A stretch of DNA of 64,000 nt, from the NCBI RefSeq assembly GCF_030936135.1, contig NC_082613.1:868001-932000 (forward strand), written 5' to 3'. Below the pieces are notes generated by a model. The model had not been told where the DNA came from, searched no databases, and saw only the letters and a list, made by a program, of their open reading frames with translations. The position numbers and the translations under genes are program-made. Below, piece after piece: positions 50,701 through 64,000 of the stretch. The DNA is from Gavia stellata (taxonomy: Eukaryota > Chordata > Aves > Gaviiformes > Gaviidae). Within the stretch, counting starts at the first letter, position 1. The number at the start of each line of letters is the position of its first letter.

Positions 50701-53700
50701 TATGCTGCTATTAGGAATAGCCCTGGGGTGAATTAAGAACAGCCTGTAATGATGTTCCAGTACGGCAACTTTATTTCTACCAAACCAAATAAATGAGCAA
50801 TATTTTATCTGATGTGCCTTGGCTCAGCGGAGAGCGGCAGCTGCTCCCCATATGATTTATTGAATGGATGTTTTCTAAATAGCCAAAGTCGGGCTCTGAA
50901 GCCAGTCACAAAATCTCCTATTCATAACAGCCCAGCGCAGAGATAGGGAGCGAGAAATTCAGATTCTGGATAGTGGAAAGTTTAGGCACAAACCATTTTA
51001 TTTGCAATTTTTCCCCTTATAAATGAACATACCTGCAAGAAACTGTATAACAAAATCCATAAATATTGATGCTCAACAGCTGGCAGCAGCCATGCAGGGC
51101 ACAAACAAGCCTCTTGGTACACAAACGCAGAAGCGATCCAGTCCCTTTCTGGCCAGCAAGAAGTCAGGGGAACACTGGGTGCTCAGAGGCACATGGGGTG
51201 CCTCAGGAGACTGGTGGGTGGGGGGTAAGGAAGGGGTGGAGGGTGGCAAGGAAAGGTGGACCTTGCTACGTCTTTGGAAGGGGTACCGGCAGCACCTTCC
51301 AGCACTGCAGTCCCACGGGGCTACGGCAGCGTCACCTACCCGCTGCGCTGGATTGCTGCACCGGAACAGGCAGCCCCTGGCACTGCGGGGAGATCAGCAG
51401 AGACAGAAGTACAGCAAAGAGAAAGAAATCACAGAAGCACAAGACCTCCAGCAAACAGGACTGTGGCATCAGCAGCTGAAGCAGGGATCTGGGGCTCTTG
51501 GAGAGCTGGCAGGAGGAAAGGTGTTTTCACCTTGGCGGTTCAAATATGGGATATTCTGCCAAAGGACAGCTCCGAAGCCAAGAAGTTAATTAGATTCACA
51601 AAAGAGGTCTGGACATTCACACAGGCACTGAGGACGCAGGAAAGCATTGACCAGTAACACATTTCAAGGATATTACACTTCGGTGGCTCCAGCTCCTGCT
51701 CCCGGAGACTCCGAGACCAACACGGCGAGGGAGGCAGACGGGTGGTTTGACACGCGCGGCAGAGCGCTGGTACCTCCCTGGGAAGGGCCTGAAAGCAGTA
51801 GCTGTCAGCAAGAAGTGACAGTCCCGAACGGACAGAGGTGATCCGTTCTGGGTACTTTAATTATTGTAATGCCAGAGCAAAGGGAAAAGCTGACGAGGGC
51901 AGAGTGAAACCCTGACAAGGCAGCAAGCACCTGGCATAGCGACACAGAGATTCCTGCCTCAAGACATGAAAAACGCCCAAATATTTATAGCCCGAGGAAT
52001 GCCAGGCACCTCATTCCGCGCACTGGCCACATGTTTGCTCCGGGAGTGGGACGGCCGTCCCTGAACTGCCGGGGATAAGGGAGCGAGGGGCGCGCCAGAC
52101 CGCGCCGGGGAGCCACTGGCTCCAAGAATTACCATCTGTGGAACTGCTGATTAAACACGACCAGGCTGGGAGGAAGGCTCAGAAGGCATTGGTCTCTTGG
52201 CTTGTAGTTAGCATGTCAGCCCTGTCTCTAATGAAACATCAGTGAAGCCTTAAGGAAAAAATAGCTTGAAACGTCCACAAAATGCTCACAAAGGCTTGTC
52301 CTAATCCCAGTTCGAGTCCCTCTGTGCAGATTCCCAAACCAAAGAAGGCTTTGATGCCAGCGGGGCACATGTTCACCGCAAGATTCCATACCATGGCTAT
52401 TAAAAAAATTAAATTAAAAAAAATTTCTCTGATACTTCGCCCTCAACCAATATGCACTCAAAGAAATAAACAACCACCTGGCCTTGCCATTGAAGAGCGG
52501 CACAAACATTTCCACAAGCAGATTATTGACCAGAAGTACAGAAGCCAAGTTATAAACAGGTTAGTGATTCAATAAACAAAACAGCAAAGCATTTCAAAAC
52601 AGACCATACAAGCCTCATTTTACCTGCCCTCCTACAAAAGCAGTCAAATATCTATTTATGAGATTATAACTACCTATTTTCTATGCCATTTACCAGAAAG
52701 AAGAAAAAGAATCAAGATAAAAAGAGGGCATATTTTAGCTGCAAAGGATTTATTCATTCAATTTACATTTGAATCAATTACCCAGGCAAAGCTCAAACAC
52801 TGCCAACGTGATTTAGGTGGCTGAACACACATCATAAATAGCATAGCACTGAAGTCATATAATCCGCATCTGCAATTTCTGGACAGCTTCACCAGTGGGA
52901 AGAATATCCTGACTCACAGTGTGCCTTTATTTGCGAGTAGCGGTGTGCTTTGCTGCAGTTAGGAACAGAGCCTCCGAGACCTCTCCTTCAGGGAAAACCC
53001 TTGGAGTTTCCCGTTCAGCCCAGCGGACTGGGGAAAAACCCCGGGAAGGCTGGGTCCAGCATGCTGGCCAGGAGCAGCGCTGGGCACGAGCTGAAGAGCC
53101 GTGCGAGAGCGGGGCAGGGGCTGACCAGGCTGAGCGGCACCCTGCCTGCCCGCTGAGCAAGCCACGAAGGCAGCCTTGCTGCTCGCCCCCGGAGCGGGCT
53201 CGGGCCGGGAGAGCCCCTTGCTGTGCCCGGAGGAAGGGGTGAGCAGCGCGACCGCCTCTTGCGGGTTTGGACGAGGATGGATGTTATCCACAGAAACCTT
53301 GCCCACGGCGCCCGGCAGCAGCGAGGACGCTGGCTGGCGTGCTCACCACCTCGCTCGCTCCCCGCAGCCCGGCTGCGCGAGGTTCCTCCGGGCGCTCGGT
53401 GATCAGACCCGCGGGCACAGCCGCGAGCTCCTGTTCGGCAGGGAAGTTACAGAGCAGCCTCTTGGAAGGCCCTACCCCGTGTTTGTAGAAAGTCAATCTC
53501 ACCTGCTTTTTGAAAGACGGAAGGGAGGTTTTGCAGCTTTTGCCTGTCCACAGAAGAGGGAAAGAGGCGCGGAGGCCGCCGCCAGCCCTGCTATACCACC
53601 GGCTGCCCGGGCAGACCTCCCAGCAGCCTACCATCACGTTTCGACACACCTTTGGGGGCTCGATCTCATGCCAAGGGAAGGTTGACCGCAGTCGGTTCAC

Positions 53701-56020
53701 AGGGGTATCGGCAGCGCTGCTGCGCGAAGGGGCAGGAGGAAACCCTTCTGCTACCCCGTAGTGCAGCCGCCGCTCCGGCTCCTCTGCGCACCCCGTTTCT
53801 CGCAGTCTGCATGCGAAGCGCAGCTGCTCGCTCCCTCCCTGGGGGGTAACAGATGCCTGCGATGGGGAAAAAGATCACAAGGGAAGTGCTGGGAAAGTAC
53901 AGCCATTCACGTGGAGCAACCAAAAGAAAGCAGGAGCACCAGTCCATGTCCCAAACTTTCCCTTGAAGCGTATAACCGAGTACGACACTGGTTTGGAAGG
54001 GGCACTTCTAGCAGAGTGTATTTTTAACAAGGAGACTGTTTGTTTAGATCCTCTGTGCTTCCTTAGCTGTAATTCAAAAGCAGACACAGGAGTTTTTCCC
54101 CCCATTAAAATAAAGTAATCAAAGTTTTAGAATAAAGAATTACGTGAATTAAAATATCTTCAGCTCATGATGGTCTTTCTCTTTACTGTTCAGCGTCAGA
54201 CACGCCACAGCAGGCAACTCATCCTGTACCTCAAGATTTCCTTTTTCTTGCGGTAGTTCTGGCACACAGTACCTCTCTAGGAGAATAGCAGATGAAAAAA
54301 AGCTCAACTAATTTCACAACCAAAGAGTGAATCCTCTCTTCTGCTAAGTTTTTCTCTAGTAGAACATGTCTTCTCTGCAATAGAGTTTAGCCTTATACCA
54401 ATGCAAGAAGAGAGACAGAGAATTATGAAGCTATAAATCCCATTAGCATCAAAATGCAGCTACGGAGGCAAGGGGATTTTACGGAGATAAGATATTTTTT
54501 GAAAGAGCACTAGGAGGAGGAAAAAATTCTTTTACAAAGCATGCATTTTTCATAGACCTGGAATCCACAGCACGTTATAAAACTGAATTTGTTGCTGTTG
54601 TTTTTACTTTACAGCATTAATCACTAAAGGCTTGCTTAGGTGGGCAGGAAAAATCCATTTTCCATTGTATTAACTTCATACAATTTAAGAAGCCTTTCAA
54701 GACCCACACAAATGCAAGTAAATGCTTTGAGTCTGGCTGGTCCTGTGCTAGCCTGGGCACACGGCTGCAGAGGAACACAACCAGCTGGACCTGCCTTCGG
54801 CAGGCGAGCCCGCGCTGCCGCTCCAGAAGGCAGAAAGCACCTAAATCACAGCAGCTCCGTCTACCCAAGGCTTGATTTAGAGCCCGTAGGAAACGAGCGT
54901 TCCCAGAGCACTGTTTCCAGTATCGCAGGGGTGCGATTCTGTTTAATCCTACGTCCTTGCGCAAGTGGTAGGATTCACAGGCGGAGCAAACACACCACAC
55001 GAAGAGGCACAGACAAAAGGGACCGCGCACGCGACGGCGGGGAGAGGCGTTCTTTAAGCCACGTCCCGGCTGCGACGCACAGGACACGTTTCGAGGACAA
55101 CGACAGCCTGCTCATAAATCCTGCTGGCGGCAAGCATAGCAGGTCAACCGCTGGTTAGGGACAGGAGATGCCTCCTCCGAGGTATTTGGTTCTGCGCAGC
55201 TTCTGCTGGACATGGTGTTTTAAAAAACACGGTGTTGAGAAAAGCCATGACACACGGAGATACTGCAGGGAAGGGGGAGAGGAGGCTCACCCTGCACCCT
55301 GGAGGGTTACCTGTGCAGAGGGCAGTAAAGGTCTTTACGTGCAGTCCTGGGATCCTGAGCGTTGGGATTTTTCACGACTTTGATGTATGCTGAATAAATA
55401 AAGATCTCAACACCCTCGGCCTGCCCAGTCTCCCCAGTAAGGGAAGAACCAGGGTGGGGGACAAAGGGAAGTACCAGAAAAGTTCAGTGCAGGTAGTTAA
55501 CAAATTCCTTTTGTATTTGCAAAAGTTTTTATGCATTTACAATACAGGAATGTTACTCCAGTGACAACACGCTGCCTTTACTCAATTCTTAGTAAAATCA
55601 TCTTACTACAACGTGAAGGAACAGATGGATTTGGCGCATGCATCTGGAGATAAACAAACCTAAGTCAGGTGTATGCAGAAACATGCGTCAGGGCTTTTTA
55701 ATTTTACTGTTCAGCCCCCCAGATAACCACATCTTCATACGATATATACATACATTGCTTTAGCACATAAACAGTGCGGTCTAAGAACCAAACCGATGGT
55801 TGTGTGTATGCAAGATTCCTAATACCCAGCTTGCCTTTTAAGAATTAAACACATGTCAAATATGCAATTGCTCCAGCAAAGAACAAACACTTGAACTGCT
55901 CCAAAAGGGGGGGGAAGAAAAAACCACAAAACCAAAACAAAACACCACCAAAACCCCTCTTGGCTTGCATAATTTGGATTTTGACTAATGAGAATTCAGG
56001 GAAGAAAACACCCCTATGGA
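47760..56020. other. interval without assignable genes
   Basis: Long AT-rich and mixed sequence. Open stretches at 51.0-51.66 kb and 52.9-53.7 kb are GC-biased and low in protein-like features. AATAAATAAAG on the plus strand at about 55.39 kb is poly(A)-like but has no supported gene upstream. I see no RNA gene or mobile element that I can name. Confidence 0.4.
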
Positions 56021-56025
56021 CTTAC

Positions 56026-59000
56026 AGTTGATTTCCAGCACAAAAGCTCCCAAGGGGTCTTGAAGAAGGTTGATCTGAAAAAGAAAAGATGAACTCACAG
56101 GACAGAAGAACACGTTGCTGAAATCCTACCCCATGTCATCTAGAGGGAAGCAGATTTCTGCCAGAAGGGCTCCGCGCATCATTGCCACGTTAGCAGGAGC
56201 CAGTGTGAAAGCTGTTTTGGCGGTGCAAGGTGTTGTCACGGGTTTGTCCCCCACTCCTGCCCCCAACCTGCTGCTGGGCCGCTGCCTCCCGCTCCGTAAG
56301 CTGCTCGCACACCGCTCCTTGCGGGAACTATCGCAAAAACTGTTGTGAAACTTCAGTCTCGCAAATGACGCTCAGCTCACGCTTACCTCTAGAGGTATTT
56401 CAGTGGAGTACTTACGCGCTTTGGGTGGCTTGGACACATAAGAGTTTCCCTCTCTCAAACGCAATTACAGCTGCACGGAAACAGAAGGAGATTCATGGAC
56501 AGAACACCAGTGGAATCAATACATTGGATCAGGTGGAAAACCCTGATTTGGAGCTGCTGCTGAACTCTATTAAACCATCTAAATTGACTTAATTAGGTGT
56601 CAAAACAAGTCTGCTTGATATGCAAGAGATTTATTTTAAAAAGCCTCAGTCCAGTTTTAAGAAGGGGGCTCAGCTCCCAATCAACGCTGCTCCTCCAATA
56701 AACTTTTAAAAGCTGCATATACCTTGAAACACAGGCCGTCTCTGGAAGTTTTCTAGCTCTTCTCAAATTTATATTTAGATAACAGGGATGCCAATACCCA
56801 GACAAAAAAAAACCCCAAGTCATAAATATCAGTCAACAACTGATTCAAGAGAAAATTGGGAGACAATTTAGGATGAAAGCTAACCTTTACATGCCTAAAT
56901 TTCCTAGAAGCCCCCAGTACAGCTACAATTAGCTCTTCACAGATCTGGATGGAAACAGCCACGTCAGAAGACATTGAACTTTTTTTTTTTTATAAAAAGA
57001 ACTTTGTCCATCCCCGCCCTCCTCCTTTCTCTTTTCCATAAGTTTTTCACTTTCCATATGTTTAGGGGAGCATTTAAAAACAGAGTAGCTTCTCTGAACA
57101 CTTAGCGAACGCTCCCATGGTGCGCTCTGTCTTGAAGCTGGTGTCAGATGGATGTGCGTGCCGCTGGAAGAGGCACATCGCATTCGGGGTGCCCACGGTG
57201 CCGCAGCCCATAACAAGCACCCGGACAGAAGGGGAAGGCACCGGGGCATCTCCCCACCGGCATCATCAGGTGCACAAGGAAACAGAAAAGGAACATCGCT
57301 TACAATTTGTATGGTGCAGCAACCTCCTGTGCCCAGTGGGAAAGCAGCTTGAAAGTACTTTAGGTGTCTGAAACACATGAGAATGTTATTCTACTCCAGG
57401 CACAGAGATTTTAGCTTAAGTCGGGGGAAAAAACTAGGCCTGGATAGTTTTTCCTTTTAGAGGCGGCAGAATCTCACCCGTGCTGTCACACGCCGTTTCA
57501 GAGATGTTGTCATTCATTAGCACCGCAGGACCAAGCAGGGATGTCCTCCTCTGGAGATGGGGCACAGAAGGATGGCACACGCTGCTCGGGAGGGCTTAAG
57601 GTGTAAGAAAAGTACAGTTCGCTCTGCTCCCGGCGGGGACCCGTCTGGGGCAGCCTGGGGGGGGACAGGCTCGTGGTCCGGGAGATACACCAAGGTTCTG
57701 CCCCGTTGCAGCGGTGTGGCTTTGCAGATGGGGTCTGACGGCGCACGGGCTCCATGTCTACACCTGCAGGAGCCGAGTGAGAAAGGTTCCTTTCCTCTCC
57801 TGCGTGGCTCTAGGGAATGTACTCAGAAATGAGCTGTACCTTGTTTTTTAACTCAAACAGGATGTCGTTTCTTCACGTGGCTTCCACGCCGACGTCAACA
57901 TTGCTGCAGACAAAATGAGACTATTATGAAACAAAACAAACCATTATCAGACAGAAGCAATTGAGAAAAAGAAGAGGGGTGATCATCAGGGGAGGATGTG
58001 ACCCCGATTTAATGTTTTTAAGTGCTGCCTCCAGGCTGCTGCCTCAGGAGAGGGCAGTCTTAGCAAGCAGATGAACTCCACTCCTCGCCCGCGAAGGAAG
58101 AGCCAACGGACCACCGCAGGCTTCCTTCCGCAGACACCTCCGGGCCGGTCAAGCCCACAACCCACTGGCCGGCTCAAAGGCTCGCTGCTGAGCGCCTGCC
58201 ACGGCGAGGGCTGCTCCCGGGGAGGGCCCAGCTGCCAAGCCCCACCGGCCAGCCCGGGCTGGGCACCGGCGCGCCCGACCCTCCTGGGCAGCAGCACCGA
58301 CTGCAACGGCTGGACCCCAGCCTCCACAGCTACAGGGCCACTCAGCTCCTGCAACGTGGCGGGAGCAGCGTATTTCCCTAATAAGAGCGTTTTCCCCCTC
58401 CCCAGGGGTAGAGCCGAAGCCTCTTAGCACAACGCACGGCTGTAAGATGGTCTACGTACAGAATGGTTCACGCCTGCTGACAGGCTGCGGAGAAGCGAAC
58501 GCAGGGCAGCGTCACGGTGAGCTGACGTCTGTGCAAGTCGCTGCCGGGGCACAGAGGCAGAGGTGAACCTGCCAAGGAGAATCTAAAATCAAAATATTCC
58601 CAGTGGGTGACACTGTGACACGCAGAGACATGGAAGAAACCTTTCTCAGGGCACTTGAACAAATAGCTATTCTGCTGGAAATAAATCCCAAACAAAGGTG
58701 GTGGGTAGAAAATGGGAGCTGTTGACAGGCCTTAGCAGAGGCCTCTGGCCCACACAGACGTTTCTGCGTGTGAAAAATCAGCAGCACTCACCTCAGGCTT
58801 ATTTTGACATCTATCACTCACTGCTGTCTGGCGAGCGCTCTGCCAGCAGGACCGGCGTGCCGCGGTTTAACCCGCCGGCGACAGTGACCGCGCCAGGGAT
58901 GAAGGCATTTCCACCGCAGAGGCAAAGCCACGCCGAGTATCTACCATGCACCATCGCAGCTCCCAAGAGCTGCTGTCTGGAGGAAAAGGCAGGATTAAAA

Positions 59001-60392
59001 CCTGTTTCCCACAAGAGCCACCATCGTTGCCGCCCTTCCGGAGCCTGCTCTCTGCACAGCCCTGCGGAGGAGCCTCCGTTTCCACTGAGCACTGCTCAGC
59101 ACGAGCGGATGGACACACCGACATTTCTGCAGGGGAAGATGCGTCCTCCTCAGGTGACTGCTGTATCCCAAAGCTCCCAATCTGCTGCCCACACCGTTCA
59201 CCCCCAACACGCTACGGCTACTCTTGACCAGAACAGGCAGCATCTTCGCTGGTGTCCCGCTGCCCCTTCACTAGGGCACGGACACCAGGAGCTGGGGAGC
59301 TGCTGAGAGCTCGACGCAAACCTGTGTAGCGATAACAGCACCCTGTATCCCTGGGGAACCTTCTTGGGTCTTCATCCTCTACCGTTTTTTGGGACTCCGC
59401 ACATATTTTAACAAGAAGGGACCAAGGTATAGTCTTTCTTTCCTGCAAAGTTTCTTGATGAAAAATTTCATTTGTTCTCCCTCCTCTTGCCCTTGCAGAA
59501 GCCTTCATTATACTTTTCTCACGCTGCTGAAAGAAATTTAATCTCCACCAAGTACCAAAGATACTGAGAAGAGCAGAAAAAACCCCACCTTGACCCCAGT
59601 TCCCGGGACACGCTTGGCCTTGACTGGAAGAGCTGTGACATTCTCGATGTACAAACTGTGAAACGAGACAAGAAAACGTGAGCAAAGGTACTTAGTCTCA
59701 AAGCATCCAGCAAAGCAGCCTCTGTGGGGCCCTTTATTTGCTTTTAAAACATAAACAATAATACCAGCAAAAGCCCACCCCCAGAAACCACAGCTGGAGA
59801 TGCAGGACAGCAGAAGGAAGCGAAATGCAGAGAGAGAACAGAGAGAAACGAGTCTGGCTTTTGCAAGGCAAGCCTCCAAGGCTGCGTCTTTTCTTGCCAA
59901 ACAACAGACACATTTATTGAATAAAACGGCTGGGATTTGGGGGGAGGTTTGCCTTGTCATTTCTCTCCTGACCATCCCTTGTAGACAGGGCCTCGGCTTC
60001 AAGATGTTTGCAAAAGCCTCTCCCTCAATTAGCTCCTGCAGGCAGGCTGTAACGGATGTACTCCACACACCTTTACTTAGCACAAGTTCCTCCCGCAGCC
60101 ACCAGTTTTGCCATGAGGAATACAATGCTCACTGCAGAGACGCCTTAGTCTACAGCTGGGCCTCGAGACATTGTCAGAAGACAAAGAATCATGCAGAAGC
60201 CTTTGTTCTGTTTGCTACTCACCCTTTGATAGCTGTTGAATCCACCTTTAATTCTGGGAACGCAAATTTGCTCGTTTCAGACTCAAAAAGGATATTCGTT
60301 GAATCTTCACAAGCTGTAGAGTAAAGCACTATCATCAGGACGAACGCTCTGGATGCTGACCTGCAACTACGGAAGAGCATCCAAGCTGTCAT
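56026..60392 (-). pseudogene. possible BPIFB-like gene remnant or highly diverged paralogue
   Basis: An open segment from ATG 60392 starts with a hydrophobic leader (AFVLMIVLYSTAC) and ends at 60223 with AAAGG|GTGAGT, encoding FPELKVDSTAIKG. It joins in phase 2 to 59655-59589 (LYIENVTALPVKAKRVPGTG). This is the same junction phase and the same LP...PGxG layout as the coding exon 2/3 junction of the three minus-strand BPIFB genes. Further candidates are 57903-57840 (NVDVGVEAT, stop TGA, then RNDILFELKNK) and 56074-56026 (INLLQDPLGAFVLEIN). The stop, a phase mismatch between the second and third segments, and the absence of later family exons such as LCPVVD suggest decay. A chance match remains possible. 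Confidence 0.3.
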
Positions 60393-60399
60393 TTTCTCA

Positions 60400-63300
60400 C
60401 TTCTCCTCTTACGGGAGGTAACGCTCAAAGGAAGCACGGCGCTGGCTCTGCATTTTCAGTCAGCTGAGGCTGCACACAATAGAATTCAGATTTCTGTATG
60501 CATGCAGGTGCACCCAAGGAAGCAAAGAGACATTTGTGTTTTGAATTCAAGTGGATTGCAGCTCAAAAATAGCTGATGCTGTGAGATAGATGAAAAAAAC
60601 CCAAGTCCTTCAAAACTCAGTGGGGTTGAGGAGGAGGGGGTCTACAAAAGACGACTGGCTTAGTTTCCTAAGAAGAGATGACATTCCAAATGACCGGACT
60701 TTAATAGGACCTATAGACAAACAGAGCAGCGAGGAAACAGAGATGGAGAAATGCTTACGCAATGTGCAGAACGGCGGAGATAAAACTGGAGAGGTTTTGC
60801 TCACCCGCCTCCTACGCTTCTTGAGAGATGATGGTGCCTTCTGCCTTTGAACCTTGCAGTGACGCCTGCAGACCTGAGAGACTCAAACCTTCACCATCTT
60901 CAGTCTCGATAACCTGCCAGCGACACTACCAGACAAAGCATCCTCCCTTTGCTCACCTTTCTCTCTAATAATTCAGACAGACAGACAGGCATACCCAACT
61001 ATTCAGAGGAGTGAGTAGAAAACCCTACAAATATTTAAGATATCATAACTTACCTTTTTACTTTTTCTCTAGAATAATCCACCCAACATCAGCAATTTCA
61101 GGGTCTGAAATAGCAACTCAGAATTGCCTTGCAAACTATTTGAAGCGTACTGTTAGGTAACGTGAATCTATTTTTACTTAACACAGACTGGTCTGTGCAG
61201 AGAACACTCCCTCACACAGGGGGGGAGCCAGAGGTCCCTCCCCCGGACAACTGCTACAAACTCCAGCCCTGGCAATAGCTGTTCACATGGCAGCCACCCC
61301 ACAAACCGCGCCGGGCGCGCCTCGGAAAACCCAATCCACAAAGCTCGTCTGTGCAAGCGTTTCATCGTGCGCTGTTACGACTCAATTCCCCAAATCATGA
61401 AGCAACGATCATTTTCTACAAAACATTCATAATAAATAGAGCTAACATTAAAAAAAAATAATAAGGACCTTGCCCTGTTGCTCTACTCTTATCTGGAATA
61501 ATGAGAAAAACTGTGCTTAGTTCTGAGAAGTTGAGTGATGAGATCTGGATACCAAAGAGCCCCACAGCCCAAAAGCTCAGGAATACAAAAGATCAGAAAA
61601 AGGCCCTAAAACCTTAGGAAAAGTAGAATGCAAAGCTGGCGAATTAACGCACCTTGTCCACGCCACGACACAGAGGCAGCCTCGTCGCTGACTTCTCAGG
61701 CACCCGACCCTCCAGGCAATCACACCCTTCCTGAGCTCGCCTGCGGATCTTTCTGGCTGCACCTCAAACCAAGGTCCTTCCCCCTCCCCTTCCCAAGCAA
61801 AAGGAGCAAACAAACACTTCATGCCGTTGACTATGAAGGTGCACTGCTGCAGCTGCAACCATCGTACCAAGAACATGTCCTGCAGCCTTCCTCCTCCTCC
61901 TCCCTGCCAGCTCCAGCAGGTACCCAGAGCCGCAGGGAACCCCCTTAAATAGAGACCGTTCTGCTCCAGGTGCCTGAGTGGCAACCAGGCTGGCAACGGT
62001 CCCGAGCACGGGCCACACCAGCGACTGATGCAGCCCGAGAGGTTAAAGGGGTGACAGAGGGAAGGCCAACCCGCAGAATCGCGCTCACTGCAGAGCTTCC
62101 CTGCCTCCGTGAGGAGCAGGATGGGACCCTCTTCCTTGCAAGCCCTCGGCGTCCTCCCTCCTCTCCCGCCACCCCGCCGCGCAGCGCATCGTCACATTGC
62201 CCTCGGGGAGGTGAACACGCACCGCTGCCAACTTGCCATGATGGAGGCAACACGCTCTGCCCGCCCGAGCCCCCAGGCTGCTGCTGGCCCCGATATTACC
62301 AGCAGCCGTTGTCCGAGCTCTGCTCAGTTCCAAGCTACTTCATAGACAACAGGACACTTCAAAGCAGTCCTGCGATGGCATGCTAATAACCCCTCCACGA
62401 GCTCTGCACAGCAAAAGGCTCCTGCGCAGATGTGCTAATTGCTCATCTGCCCCTGCAGAGTAATGCCACATGCCCGGCTACAGTCCCAGGGGATACACCC
62501 CAAAAGACAAACCTATATTTCAAGCTATATTTGCAGATGAAATGTCAATATCCAGCATCTCTGTCTACTACAGGTCAACAACTTAAGGCAAAGAGAAGCA
62601 CAAAAACCCTCCAAGAGCCTTTCGGGCATGGATGGACACCATCTGGGTTTGAGCACCTTTTTCTGGCCATCCTGGGTGTCACAGGAGCCCTGTCTTACCA
62701 GTCCATTTGACCAGAACCCCTGCTTTGAAAAGCTCTGCCCCCAGTCCCACCACTGACGGTCTCTTTTTGCTCTGCCCCCTCGCCTTCCACGCACAACTTG
62801 CAGCGGCTTTGGAGGCAGCCAGCGTAAAGGCCACTCGAGGGGAGGTTTTCGCCTGCCCTCCGCAGTCAAAGGTGCCGCCTGACTCGTGTCAACTTAAACC
62901 CTGGGTTGCTATTTGGCCGACCAAGCATTAGAAGATTTGCACATCGGAGGCAGTCAGCGGTCTGCTGCAGCCAGTTTTATTTCACAGGAGCCCACGCAGG
63001 CTGGAGCTTTAACCCCTGAATTTCCGCCCTGGCAGTGCCCGTGGCTGAGCTGCCGGCTGCTCCGCTGCAGCACCGCTCTGCCTGGGCTGGCCCAAGTATG
63101 CCAGGATCCGCGGTGGCAAACAAAGCAGCCGCCTGCATCAGTGCTGCTGCAGTCTCCTTTCTTGCTCAAACACAAGCTTCTCCCAGTTCACGTACAAATA
63201 CTCATTTTACACGCAGAACTTCTCTCCTTCGTGTCTGCCAAGACTGTTCGGAAGGATTCAATAGACAGTTCTTCTGGAACAAAACACCACTCACTGGGTT

Positions 63301-64000
63301 TGTTCTCTGTTGCCCCATTCCCCGCTTGGAGGGGTGACAGCCTCCCGTCAGGCACAGCCAGCTCCAAGCACACCAACAAAGGCAGGAGCCAAGCTGGCGC
63401 GAGGGGGACAACACGCTGCGGACGTCGGCTGGTCGCTGGCAGACCCACGGGGGCTGGTGGCAGTGATGTTGTCAGGACCATTGTCAAGGCTCCGCCTGGT
63501 TCCCAAGCTCCAAGTCATTTCACAAAGATGTTTTTCTAGAAAAGGGATAACTGTGAATTAATAAAATACGAAGGCAGGCTGTACAGCACAAAGCATCATT
63601 CCACCACTTGGGTTTACCTTTGTGTTCAACATCATACGTGCAGTAGAGCTCAGGCTTAGATAAAAAAACCAAACAATGCCACTTACTTGTTAAAAGAAGG
63701 TAAGTATCCAGTTCTCATCAGGCATTTCCCCCATAACTCTAAACGCAGAGGAGAGGAAGCATTTGCAGGCATCCCTTTCTTCCCCTGCAACCGAAAAGAC
63801 GACCCGGAGTCTCAGCGTGGCCCCTCCTTGAGACGCTCCTCCGCCCTTTGCCGGGGGAAGCTGCTCCCCATAGCTTTGCACTAACCCTTTTTAAGGCTGC
63901 AATCCGCGCCTCGCTGGTGCTTACAGCGATGATGTAGTGGAAGCTGCCACATGTTTAAGCTTTCCTAACTGTCCCCTACGGTCTACTAAGTATAATCACC
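60400..64000. other. right-hand end, no gene assigned
   Basis: Mixed-composition sequence with several GC-rich open stretches (61.6-62.4 kb, 62.9-63.5 kb) that lack recognisable protein features or consistent splice sites. No first exon for the 56-60 kb candidate was found here with confidence. Confidence 0.35.

Noticed and set aside
55380-55400. AATAAATAAAG suggesting a plus-strand gene or LTR end
   Set aside because: No supported coding exons, terminal repeats or target-site duplications could be seen nearby.
1-64000. CRISPR arrays, prokaryotic operons, phage or defence systems
   Set aside because: The sequence has vertebrate intron-exon genes, TATA/poly(A) signals and no spaced palindromic repeats; the repeats found are tandem minisatellites.

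Overview
The window looks like nuclear DNA of a bird. All the genes I can assign are multi-exon vertebrate genes of the BPI-fold family B (BPIFB/LPLUNC) cluster. One of them is TENP (ovoglobulin G2), an avian egg-white gene that lies in this cluster on chicken chromosome 20. I found exons by hand, from splice sites, phase continuity and family motifs, because the coding exons are mostly 40-180 bp. From memory of human and chicken relatives I judge this a non-galliform bird, but I cannot name the species.

Layout from left to right. 1-5277 (-): BPIFB3/BPIFB4-type gene, promoter to coding exon 8, cut by the left edge. Its second coding exon is swollen to 802 bp by about 20 copies of a 30-bp repeat. 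5.3-8.9 kb: intergenic. 8965-16976 (-): complete BPIFB6 gene. 17.0-19.26 kb: divergent intergenic interval. 19264-25621 (+): complete TENP gene, the only plus-strand member seen. 25.6-29.36 kb: gap between two convergent 3' ends. 29361-41156 (-): a further complete-looking BPIFB gene, by position perhaps ovocalyxin-36. Its coding exon 10 carries a one-base frameshift in a run of eight A. 41.2-64 kb: mostly no assignable genes. It holds a CpG island with GC-rich tandem repeats near 47.1-47.75 kb, two phase-compatible but unidentified minus-strand exons near 44 kb, and weak exon-like remains of another BPIFB-like gene at 56.0-60.4 kb with an in-frame stop.

The four assigned genes share one plan: a TATA box, a short non-coding leader exon with a strong GT donor, and a coding exon 1 that encodes a signal peptide and ends in phase 1. 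The three whole genes have 15 coding exons with the same phase series, so the cluster clearly grew by tandem duplication. The products should be secreted two-barrel lipid-binding proteins. Family knowledge ties TENP and ovocalyxin-36 to the egg and oviduct and BPIFB proteins to mucosal or olfactory defence; expression here is inferred.
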